NCBI GenBank assembly: GCA_003864495.1
Contig: PEDN01001388.1
Span: 1 to 64,000, forward strand
DNA from: Nemopilema nomurai
Lineage: Eukaryota; Cnidaria; Scyphozoa; Rhizostomeae; Rhizostomatidae
Reading direction: 5' to 3'
DNA length: 64,000 bases
Below are positions 1 through 14,273 of this stretch, one piece after another. The notes below the pieces were generated by a model. The model saw only the letters and a list, made by a program, of their open reading frames with translations, did not search any database and was not told the origin of the DNA. Each line of letters begins with the position of its first letter. The first letter of the stretch is position 1. The position numbers and the translations under genes are program-made.

Positions 1-265
1 ATTGAGTTAACTTCTCCAAGAGGTCTAAAATTATATACTTGACTGATAATTCAATATTTTTAGCACAAAGTACATCACTTGCATGCGCCCATCAATAAAG
101 TTTACGTAGTGTGAATTATAAAACTTGACCTTCAATAAATGCTAAGCATTTACATTCTCATTTGGCTGATATCTCGCCCATCTTCACTTTAAGTTTTTCT
201 ATTCATGCTCTTCCAACCCCCTCTACTATTTTGATACTTTGATAATATCAAGTGCCTACGCTTAC

Positions 266-3200
266 CTTCCTGGCTCTAGTTGAAGATCCAAATCAGCAAT
301 CAGTGTGTAGCCTTCTATACAGAACTCTCTTTGCACTATTTCGAAAAGACTGCCACAGTTTTCCAAGAACTTGAGGCACCTTTCTGCTTCCGGTATAAAA
401 AATATTTCCGTATATGCACTATCTGTAGATGGAACTGACTTCCTTAGTGATAGGTCTCCCTGCTGCAATAAGATGTATTCCCCTGCTAGCTCGAAGCTGG
501 CCAGGTAATATCCAAACTCAGACAATCCAATACGGGGGTTACTGTAGCCCCGAAGAAGTGCGACCGTGGAGAAGAAATCGGGCAACCGTGCCTTCAACAA
601 AACATACACCCAAACATCCATAAACTCGTCTAGAGAAAAAAGTATGTTTGACAGCTAATGTTTATCAAAGCTGCAAATGTCTAAAAGCCACTAACAACGT
701 GCATGCAGAACAAAAAATAAGCTTTTCTTTTCCTATGTACACGGGTATTGTAATATGCCTGATTGCTCTCCAATCTTGTCTATCCTTAAGGGCATTTGTA
801 GTAAAAAAACACGCTAGCGTGATCCGTCACAATATATCTTGAGCAATTTTAAAAGTACTCTGGAGATCTGGAGCGGGTTCGGCTCCTTCGTAGCTGCGCA
901 GCTACGCCAATACAGATGATATAGCAGAAATAGGTTTCAAAGACTGGAAATACCAGATTGCAATATGAACGACTCTGAAACTCACCGGCACCAGGGACAG
1001 TTTTTCCACTACACAGTGAGCCAATGAATTGGTTTGTTTGATGCGCAGCAGCCAAGATGCATCTCAGCTTCTGGGTAGGAGTACTGACCATGTTCATTCG
1101 CGTTATCTGTGTTATTGCTTCACGATGAGGAAAAATCCTTGAATCTGTATATGCCTCCTTTATACCAAGCTCCAACTGGTCTAGATGGGATAGGGTCTTA
1201 TATTGTTCATTCAGCTGCATATCTTTTTCTACAAAGCTTGCCAAGAAAGGTTGTATAAACTGTTCAATTTGTGGAAACAAGACTCCTTCGACAAGTGTCT
1301 TCAATAGAAAAGGAAACAGTCAATCAGCAGGACATTGAATAACTTTAAGGACCTCTTGAACAATCTTTCTCAATTTTCCCATCTTAAAAACTAATAAGAT
1401 CCAATGGGAGTATGACCTGCATGCACAACTTCTGGAAAACCAGAGAAAAATTAGGCTTAATGTGGCTAGACCCATTCTGGAGCATCAGAAAAAATCTTTA
1501 GGTCAGTTTAAAACATCTTTATGACAAGCAGGTATGACAAACAGGGAACAGTAAAAGTGCAAAGAAAAATTTGGTCATTTAGTTACATGTTAGCCATTTA
1601 TATTTATCTGATTTACACATTGTTACCTTGTTACTCCTTATGGACACTTACACAAGCTAAGCAAGACTTACATAAGCTTGATCAAGTCTGACAGATGGGT
1701 CAACTGAGCAGTCCTCTAAGCCAAACTTGTCCAAAATGTATTGTGACAACGCACATATGAAGCTCTGGTAGTTCTTAGGACTGGCTAATGAATCCTCAGA
1801 TTCACCAGATTTACATTGATCAATATATTCCTTTAACTTCAGGGATTCAAAGCTGAGTCCATTTACATTTAAAAGCTGGTGAACACAATCAGCAAATGCC
1901 TTGTCAATAGTAAGCTGTGCATTTATTTGTGCATAATCTCTTTGTCTCAGCCTTTGAAATCTTTGCCTTGGATCAACATGACATAAACCTGTCTTCGCAT
2001 CCACAAATTCAGTTTCTTCTGCCTCTGCACTTGCCTGAGTCAGCCTACAAAAATTTTCATTATGAAACAATGGCGAGCTTGGAAGAATAATTATGGCTAA
2101 TGAAATATAAGGTTTTCCTAACAGGAATATTTTTCGACTAGTGGCAGAAACTCTAGTATTACTAAAGCCACTAGCTCCCTGATTAAAGGAAAATAATAGT
2201 CATTCTTTCCCAAAAAAATAAACAAAGCAATACATTGTCCTATAGAAAGGCTTATCATATGCTCTGACAACTTGTTATGTGTCTGACAAAAACATTGAAT
2301 ACTGCTCAAAAACATTTTCTTTGACACATTTGGGAATGCTTGATAAGGCAATGAAATTTCTTGTTTTCCTTGATCATCTAATTCTGAAACAATCAAAACA
2401 ATGTTAAGAACAGATAAATATTGTGCTTGGCTGATATACTTTAATATCCTTTGTCAGAAAAAAATTTGTCTTAATTTTGATAAATTTTGGGTGCATTATT
2501 GAGACCTTTTTTGTGCCTTCCCCCCTTAGAAACAGGCCAATTTATTTGGGCAACATGTCAGGCTCCTCAATTCAAGAAATACACAAATACAATGCATGTC
2601 TGGAGGTTGAAAATAGTGCTTTCTTATGCAATGGCTGAAAATTTTCAAGGCTTCATACCTCACTTTCTTAGACATCAGTTCAAGAATTTGTGACTGGAGT
2701 GCAACCACTTGGGTGTTTTTGGCAATCTGTTTCTTTATGTTTTCAACTGTGTAATCCAAAATACATATTTTGTGTGGGTTCTTATAGTAAATAGAACAAA
2801 TTTTGTCTGGAACAGCAGAAACCTTTTCCAGCTGCAACATTGTCAATTTTTCATAAACATCAACAATTGAAAGATCGACTTGGTTCTTCTCTCTCTTACA
2901 TTTTGCAAGGTCCTCCTCTCTCCTAAAAGTAAGTTCTTTTCATTCACAAATTTCGTATACCCACAAGACATACAAATAATCACATAAAGAAAATAAGGTA
3001 GTATATTAGTTGAAAGACAGAAGTTTTCTTATAAATTTTTATAAAGAACGCTTGTTGTAGCAAGATGCAGAAAATAAATGTTCATCACCGAGAAAGCGCA
3101 TCTGCTGTACTCCAGCTGTCCATCATCCAGACTGTGACCAGCTCACCACTAGCCTTTGCTTTTAATAGTTCTCGTTTTGCTCTTAAGTCTTCGAGCCTTT

Positions 3201-3285
3201 CCTTAAGCTCGAGCACATGTTTCTCAAATTCATCTAAAGTTTCTTGCACAAGGACAGGCAGTTGTCTCGATGCCTGGACATCCAT
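266..3285 (-). CDS. VPS9-domain protein, putative Rab5-family guanine nucleotide exchange factor (partial, runs off left edge)
   Basis: VPS9 domains catalyse GDP/GTP exchange on Rab5-type GTPases on endosomes. The domain is clear in two adjoining exons, 986–1298 and 266–629. The donor at 985 and acceptor at 630 join in frame to give VPGADEFMDVWVYVLLKARL, the VPS9 core, followed by the ELGYYLTS-like motif seen here as SEFGYYLASFELAGEYI. A further exon, 1672–2044 (or 1672–2178 with an upstream acceptor), joins in phase at 1672/1298. The exon at 266 ends in a strong donor (AG/GTAAG), so the gene continues leftward. Upstream, 2922–3147 (ending in a donor at 3146) forms the N-terminal exon with start ATG at 3285 and a coiled-coil-like sequence; it joins an exon beginning at 2922 and running to about 2650. 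An exon near 2383 is likely, but its junctions do not close in frame, so the middle is unresolved. I do not recognise the subfamily: no ankyrin, RIN or ALS2 features are visible. Confidence 0.62.
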
Positions 3286-3694
3286 TTTCAAAAATGGTAA
3301 ACACACCCCAGCGATGTAGCCTCGGGTGGACGACACCATACCGAGGCGAAATTTTGTTCGATGTCGAAAGTTTGCGCGCAAATTTGAATGTTGACGAAAG
3401 TTTACATCGTAATTGCAGGAGCAGTTTATTCTCAATCCAAAACTTTGAGCCAAATTTAAATAAGCTTGGTTATTTACAGGTCACAAGCACTGATTGCAAT
3501 TTCGAGCACAATGACGAGTTAATGCAGTAAGAATGCAATTGAAGACAAAAATGCAATTGCATTTGTAATGTACTTATTTGTATGCATTTTCTTTGAAACA
3601 AAGCAGCATTAAAACGCAGCTTTGCTTAGGAGACTGGGTGACTTATAAATAGAAATTTTTAGCCATCCAATCTAGGCTGAGAATAGCAATTGTT

Positions 3695-3830
3695 CATGTG
3701 ATCACTTCAAATATTGCTGCGTGTGATCATAGAAAATACAAAAGGTGTGATACACAAGGCGTGAAAAGGTCCTTTCTATTTATTTTCTATTGGTGTGATA
3801 CAAGGCGAAGCAGCCCCCATGTGATCACTT
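3695..3830. repeat. Paired direct repeats
   Basis: CATGTGATCACTT occurs at 3695–3707 and again at 3818–3830. Between them GGTGTGATACACAAGGC (3744–3760) is echoed by GGTGTGATACAAGGC (3792–3806). The core TGATCA is palindromic. This could be the remnant of a small mobile element or a local duplication; no function is assigned. Confidence 0.55.
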
Positions 3831-4489
3831 TGACTAAAACTTTCAAGACGCATGATTGAGTTAAATTGCAGAGTGTTTTCAAGCGTTGGCCTTGCATTGA
3901 CTATATTTTCAACCTCTTCTTTAACCGTTAAGGTGTCTGGAAGCCTCACCATCATGATGCAAACTTTGTGCAGGCAGAACCTAAAATTTTGACAGGATAC
4001 ATGTGAAGCACACCAGAAGATACGGAGAAAAATAACAGGATATCACAGAAAATTACAATATCAATATTTAAAAAACAAGTGTTTGACAACTTTAAGGTTT
4101 TATACTATTTGAAGCAAAAACAAGTCATAAAAACATAACAGTAAGTGGGTTTCTTTCATGAAAAAAGCAAACTTTCCAGCACTAGTTTCCTTTCTACACT
4201 ATAAAGCATGGGTATTATCAGGTTGGGATTATACCAAGCCTTTTGTGCTTCAAAGAAAGATAATTCTTTGGTTGTGGTGAATCGGGCAACGTTTTGAAGA
4301 AGATATATTTTTAACTGGTAAAAACAATAGCATGCTACCACAAATTCATCCCCTCTTACTCAACCATAACAAATCTTGACAAATTAGCATTTTTACTTAT
4401 AATATTTTGGCTGCTCATTATTTAAGCACTTAACATCATGCTCAAAGTCATTTCTAGTAATTTGACTTTGACTATCAGCTTCCATATTG

Positions 4490-4495
4490 TTTATT
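4490..4495 (-). terminator. Polyadenylation signal for the SRSF10-like gene
   Basis: AATAAA on the minus strand lies about 85 bases past the stop codon at 4580. Position and sequence fit a normal cleavage and polyadenylation signal; use is inferred. Confidence 0.55.
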
Positions 4496-4579
4496 GCTAT
4501 TTAGCTCTACGTAAATAGGAGCAGTTGCAAGAATAGTTTCAGGATACTTCCAGTGTACAAACAAATAGCAAAGTTTTAT

Positions 4580-8145
<3,566 letters not shown>

Positions 8146-9142
8146 TTTTACTTTGTGATCAGCCTTCAAAAAACTGCGATGGGTAACGATCGATGAAAGG
8201 AAGCATGTCAGTGATACTAGTGCATTCTGGGAGTTTGGCGGGATGGCTGATGGATTATGGGATGCGAAATATTTGGGGGTGGACCGATCACCGAGGGACT
8301 GTGGGGGCCCCAATAAAAAGGCTTTAAAAAGTCTCAATGCCCGCGATGTAAATTCTGCCCTGCCAATGTTTGGATAGTCCAAGCTTGCCTGTTAAAAATT
8401 GCAACGGGAATCAAAGAAGGTGTAGCCAACAAATATTTGCCGGGTACAGAACGATTATTCTCACAATAATTTTGCACTACCTACGAAGGTTACTGTGACT
8501 AAACTTTTGTCAAGAGACACTGTAAAACAGCTCATTAAAACAAGGTTTGCCTTTTTCAAATCTTGCAAAGAGACTAAAACACAGTAGTAGTCGCAAGACA
8601 GTGGCGGTTTTAGTAGGCCTCAGGTAGTAGTCAGGTAGTAGTCCATGGCCTCAGGCCCCACTTTTTGGTAGTCCAGAAGGGGATTGCCACACGTTAGAAA
8701 AAATTGATTAGGCACAACCTTGAGACATAACAACTTAACAGAAAAGAACTTGAAGAATAATCTTGGTTTGCGAAAAATTTCAAACGAGGGCCCGCAGATG
8801 ATTTTTCAGTGTAACGTGGATTGCGCATTTTTGTGTGATTCTTTGATGCCATTCGTACACTAATAATTTCATCCATCGACTAACGTGTCATTTCCAATAC
8901 TTGCGAGTCTTATTTTACGTGCAGAGAACACGGAGCCAGAAAAGAGATGATGTGCCTATTGCGTGTCTTGATTCCAACTAACTAAAAACTGACTAAATTA
9001 AAGTACAGGGCGTATACACATAAAACGAGGGGACACTACGAAAGTGTTGTTGACAACGTAACCTTGGATACACTGAAAATGGAAGGTGTAAACGACTACT
9101 ATACAATGGAAGACATTATTATGTTGGACAATAGGGACTACA

Positions 9143-9210
9143 ATTTCGCCCCAGGGCCCCTCAGATGATTTCGCTCAAGGGCCCCTCAGATGATTTTGCC
9201 CCAGGGCCCC
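9143..9210. repeat. 25-bp tandem repeat, about 2.7 copies
   Basis: The unit begins ATTTCGCCCCAGGGCCCC and ends TCAGATG. Copies start at 9143, 9168 and 9193, the last being partial. It is GC-rich in an AT-rich setting. Function unknown. Confidence 0.8.
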
Positions 9211-10087
9211 AAAGTCCCGGGTACCAGACTCACTATATATCAGGTACCCAGGGTACTAGGTCCCTAAAACCACCATGATAAAAAATACTTAGTTTTAAAA
9301 ATTGAATGCAGAATTCTCGAGCGGAACGCTATCCATCCCACATTTGTGTTTTAACGGTAGCTACTGGTCTTGCGGAGGTTCCCTCACTTTTCATTGCAAG
9401 TGTTATCTCTTTGTTGAAGTTTTTCATCTCCAATCTTTTACCTGTTTTGCAGGCTATGGTTTTAGCATATTACGAGCAGATTGAGTTTGAAAGTAATGTA
9501 TATTTTGATAAAATTTCGCAATGGAAAGCTGTTTCGTCTAACCAGGATATGGCAAGGGAAGTTTTGTAACTGTGTCATTTTCTACCTCCAACACGTCACA
9601 TTATAAGATCGCAATAAAGTGGTGTCCCGCATAAAAGAACCAAAATTTTAAGAAATGCAGACCTAAGCTTTTTAAGAAAAATAGCCCCTTTGATAAGAAA
9701 CTGATAAATGTCTGAAGAATCTTGTTTCTTATTCAAAAATGCAAATAAAGCAAAAAGCACTTTTTTGAATATTATTAGCGTTTCCTTGAAATGACAAGTA
9801 CAAGTGAAAATATTTTACGGAATTTTATCACAATCATTGAGCTTGTGTTCGAATAGATTGCCTATAGTTATATATGGTTTTTGTGTCAAAAAATACCCTG
9901 ACTTCAAGTGTACATCTCATTTTATAAGAAAACCATCATACCTGAAGTCAAAAACGTTGTTTCTTATACGCGGAACACTACGGTATAATCAATCGTTTTT
10001 CTCAAGTGGTACCTTTACACCCAGCAAACCATTCCCAGGGACCCATTCTTCATTCCCCCACATGGGAGTGAGCTGAGGGCGATTATG

Positions 10088-10114
10088 ATTGGTTGGTTGT
10101 CAAAAGGCGCCAAA
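10088..10114 (+). promoter_or_regulatory. Inverted CCAAT box and E2F-type site upstream of SLBP
   Basis: ATTGG at 10088–10092 is an inverted CCAAT motif, and GGCGCCAAA at 10106–10114 is the reverse of the E2F core TTTGGCGCC. Both lie within 110 bp of the SLBP start codon. Assignment as promoter elements is inference from position and motif. Confidence 0.5.
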
Positions 10115-10196
10115 TTCGTGCCGCTGCCGCATTCACCACTTTCCTTCTGCATAAAGGCGCCATAAAGGCTTATCGTTTGGTTGTTCAGTTTTCAAG

Positions 10197-12774
10197 ATGG
10201 ATCAAAGGTAAAAATATGATCTTACATTTCCTAACTATATTTTTGTCCATGTTGCTGATGGTTGATCTTAAAAATCTTCACTTTTGCTAAGAGTGTTATT
10301 TGCGATGACCTCTACACCTTTGGCCTAAATTATTTAGTAAACGTGCCCGTTCGCTAAAATACTGTTTTAACTTTTCGCAGATGCAGACTTTATTTTCCAG
10401 GGCTGGAAAGCTCCTAGGTAGTAAAAGAATGTGGCTCGAATATTTGTCTTGAAAGGTCATCATTTTCGTCGCTGAAAGTCTTTCGCTATATTCGTAGGTT
10501 ACTTTCAAGGGCATGTTGGCGCGAAAGCTCCTCCTTGAAAGTAATTGTGAATCCCTAACTGTTGGTAAAGGGTTACACGAAATTCTAACATAACCAGTAA
10601 AGTAAAAGTTTTATAGTTTAAGGCTGCATGGTAATTAAGATTGAATTTATCTCTTTTTTGGGTTTATATGGAAGAGTGACCGTTGGCTTATCACACTTCA
10701 TCAATTGTGCGTTTTGGCGGGAAAGTTCACGAAGAGCCATAAAGGCATCGGTTTGAGGACGTAGCCTTTTTTCTTAGTACATTAGGTAAAATCAATTTAG
10801 GTATGTGTTCTTAATTTTTGTTTAAATTTCTTTCTTCGCAGCTCACCAAAATTTAGCTCACCAATCGCCTCGCAAAAAAGATGGTCGAACAGGAACAAGA
10901 GGAAGTGCTCATTCGGAAGCATCGAAAAGAAGGATAGACGGGAGTTGAACCAGGAGAGAAACAGGGCTCAAGAAAATCGTCTGTTGGCAAAGGATTTCGA
11001 GACTTCGTAAGTTTAATCATTAATTTCAATGAGGGAGCTACTTGTTCAGCAGTAAATGATTTGTGTACAGTCATAACAGGATAAGTGTGTAGGGATCCCA
11101 GGAGAATATTCATATAAAATTTTATTGTTTTATTTCAAAATAACAGTGTTAAAAATGTCACTGACTTTTTTCACAGGTTTGATATTGAGTGTGATTTCAG
11201 TTCTCCCATAAATTGGGCAGATGCTGTTGAACATGAAGAAAAGGTGATTTATACTGAAAATGCCAGAAGAAAATATAGCACTTCCCAACAAAGGTAAGGA
11301 TATCAATGAAAATGATGGTAACTTTAATGGTTTAAAATTATGCTCCAAATGCCAAACAAAGGGTCATTTTTCATTATATTTGTTTAACCGGGATACCAGA
11401 ATAAAAATTAAATGTTTAAAACATTGATAGATCTTGCAGTGTCATAATTTTTTTTGAATCATATTCTGGTCTTGTTCTCTACTCTATGCATTATAAGAAA
11501 TTAATTAACACTGATGAATTTCTTCTCAGGCCAAAAAAGCAATTAGAGATGAAAGGTGAAAGGGATACTGAAAAACCAGCACCTAAAAAGACCTTGCCAC
11601 TTGGAACAAAAAATTCATTGCAACCATGCATCACAGATCCACACAGAATCAGGCAACGTCAAAAGCAAATTGATATGGGCAAAAATACTCTTGGTTATGA
11701 AATGTTTTCAAAATATGTTACTAGGTAAGCAGATTAATTGATAACAATTTTTTGAGTTTGTTTCAAAACTGAAGTAACTGTATACTGATCAATAGTATAA
11801 AGGTTGAGTTTTGAAGATATTTTCCATATTGGTGTGAATAATGAAGGCTCATTTTTTAAAAGTTTGATAATCCAATCTTGTAATGGAGTTCAAGTAAGTT
11901 TTAGTAAAGCTAGAAAATGTTCAAACACGGCTAATTTCTTCCATTACAAGATTCAGTAGCTCCAGAATAAATTTTGTGTGTTTCATTGAATGAATAACTA
12001 TATTGCTATTCTTGTCAACCAAATCTTTTACATCTGCTGAATGCCAAACCAGTTTGCTTGCTTTCAATTGTATAACTGCATGTCTTATTAACACATTTTC
12101 AAGTTTAATTGATGTTTCTTGTAGGGAAGAAAGAACAAGGGATGACCCACAAACTCCAGATAAGTACCAACAGTGCAGCACACGATCCTGGCAAGGCCAA
12201 GTTAAAATCTGGAGAAGGCAGCTTCATATGTGGGACCCTGAAGAATTGGGTGATAGTAATGCAGACCCTTTTTCTGTGTCAACCAGGTAATTCCTTGTTC
12301 AGCAAAACATTTCCTGGGCAAATCAATATTACTCTTGGAATTTTGATTTGTGGCATTTAAATTCTTCCTTATATTACCCATTAATATTGAAAGGCATCAC
12401 ATAACCACAGTATATCAGCTGTTATGCCAGATATTTTCTAGTTGTTCTCAAGTAAATGAGATTTCCATTTCTGTTTCCTCCATTGTTGTTTTGAATTTGG
12501 CCAGTGCACCTTTTTGTGTTGCAGATCAAACCAATCCTCTTGTCCACAAATAAAGCTTTTGTAATGCTCTTGTCCAAATGCAAAGACCTTCACATATTTT
12601 TCTTTTTTTAGTTTCCAAAGTGATATTGGTGTCATTCCTCTGGCTACCTCATCTGAATCTAGTCAAGCAAGTGATTACAATTCTGCACCAATAGATGACA
12701 TGTTTGATAATGACGTCTTTGGATATTTCAGTTCAGGAAGACCAATTCATCTACTTGATCCTGAAGATATGTGA
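10197..12774 (+). CDS. SLBP: Histone RNA hairpin-binding protein (SLBP)
   Basis: Binds the 3' stem-loop of replication-dependent histone mRNAs and supports their processing, export and translation. Exons: 10197–10207, 10842–11006, 11177–11293, 11530–11724, 12125–12286 and 12612–12774, totalling 813 nt (270 aa), the same length as human SLBP. The RNA-binding domain spans roughly residues 134–206: DPHRIRQRQKQIDMGKNT, the TPDKY motif (Thr173 corresponds to the conserved phosphorylated Thr), CSTRSWQGQVKIWRRQLHMW and DPEE. The N-terminal half is basic and serine-rich; the C-terminus is acidic and ends DPEDM. The first coding exon supplies only 11 nt (MDQ plus two bases), so intron 1 sits very near the start codon and may carry regulatory sequence. 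It points away from SRSF10-like and converges with DHX16. Confidence 0.95.
10516..10526. promoter_or_regulatory. E2F-type site in SLBP intron 1
   Basis: TTGGCGCGAAA is a near-perfect E2F/DP site (reverse TTTCGCGCCAA). It lies in the 634-nt first intron, about 310 bp after the start codon. Function is inferred. Confidence 0.45.
10713..10724. promoter_or_regulatory. Second E2F-type site in SLBP intron 1
   Basis: TTTGGCGGGAAA fits the two-sided E2F consensus TTTSGCGCSAAA with a single difference. It lies 118 bp before exon 2. With the sites at 10106 and 10516 it makes three E2F-like motifs in about 620 bp. Confidence 0.5.
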
Positions 12775-14273
12775 ATGAACTGCCTTTGAAATTTTACCTT
12801 TTGTGTAAATATGGTACATATTATATTTTATTGATGTATAAGTAGAAACTAAAAACATCTTAATTTCTAATGCAATTTCTCTATGTGCTAGAGGATGAGT
12901 ACTGCTTAGACATCATCAACTCCTAAACTTTATTATTTGTGTGTTTTATCAAAGTTTGTGCCATATACTTCTATTTACCAAGTATGTGAAGTTGCTTCAG
13001 CTTGAAAATTTGGTGCCAGGTTGTGAGGTTGTAAATTTGTCCTTTAGAACAGTTGCTAGCTTACTGATTCCCAAAATGATTGAAAGAACTTGGCTGCTGA
13101 TACCCATTCAACTAAAATGCTTATTACTATAATTAGTTTTAAGTAACACAGTTCATGGGTAACAAAGATTAGCAGCTTCATTTTGTATATATTATACATA
13201 ATTTTAATTTCCTGTAGTCCGACCTGTGCTTAATTGCTTAAATTCCAAAACAGTTTTTGTTGCTACCAGCTGTGATGTTTTCTTATTTTATAAATTATCT
13301 TTGTCAGTCCACCTAGTACTTTCTGGCGTGGTTTAGGCAACTTTTACTACCAGCTTGTAGTTTTGTTTCCATTTTATGTTTTTTTATCAGGACCTTGCCA
13401 TTTGAAAGTAAAAATTATGGTGATGATTTTCTTGTGAAAGCTGCCTTCCAAACAGGAAAAGTATGACTAAGGCCAATTTAAGGAGAGAAATAAGTGGTGA
13501 TTTTCTGTTTTAAAAGAAACATAACATATTTTTTAATATAGCAGATCATATGTAAACCTTTTCCTTTTGCCTTGCCTTTAAAAATATTGGTCAGAATGTG
13601 AAAAAATATAGTATGTATCAGTACATTGAAAATAGAAAAATGTAATGTGGGACAATAAATTACTTTTTACAACATGAGGACTGAGCATATATTATTTTAG
13701 GCATAAATTTGAATTTTCTACCACCAGTCCAAGTAATGAACAAGTTGATAATCTTTGTACCCAGCATAACCAGTTTAAGTTTCAATATAACAAATATGCA
13801 GATGGCTGTTGTTTTAAAACGTTATGGATTTGTTACACATCAAATTTTAAAATAAATCATGGTTCTCAAAGCAAGTAAAGACAGAAAGTAACACAAGTTT
13901 TCACAAAATAAGCAATGTATGGTAAACTGATCTGAAGTGGAAAAACAGTTGATACTAACATCAGAAAACTCACTACATTGAGGCAGGATGCCAATCTACT
14001 AGAAACAATAAGAAAAACCTTTATGACATGGTTTAAATGTCTCTTCAATTACATTGCCAAACTAAAAATTTATTTTCAGTTTGTTGAAACCTAGTGGATA
14101 TGTTGATAGATCAAGTTCCATGTTCCATTCAAAACAAGAGAATCCAGTAGATTGCATGTTCTAAGCTTGTTACCCAAAAAAGGTAAGCATCTAGATAATA
14201 AAGGGGAAATATTAATTGTTAAGTAAGGATATCACAATGATACTTTAATATAAGGAAAGCATTTTAGCTGCAG
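12775..14273. other. Convergent 3' region between SLBP and DHX16
   Basis: Both flanking genes end here. I see no coding exon. AATAAA on the plus strand at 13654 and on the minus strand at 14074–14069 are candidate polyadenylation signals for SLBP (distant) and DHX16 (about 200 bases past the stop), respectively. Confidence 0.45.

Larger units (their letters stand above)
3286..4579. other. Intergenic stretch with clustered short direct repeats
   Basis: No coding exon is convincing between the VPS9 gene start and the SRSF10-like stop codon. The stretch holds the repeat cluster at 3695–3830 and the polyadenylation signal of the SRSF10-like gene near 4490. The promoter of the VPS9 gene presumably lies just above 3285, but no core element stands out. 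Confidence 0.5.
8146..10196. other. Divergent intergenic region between SRSF10-like and SLBP
   Basis: About 2 kb separates the two divergent start codons, so it holds both promoters. I see no further coding exon. It contains a 25-bp tandem repeat (9143–9210), a short GGTAGTAGTC duplication near 8629–8642, and a CCAAT box and E2F-like site close to the SLBP start. Confidence 0.5.
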
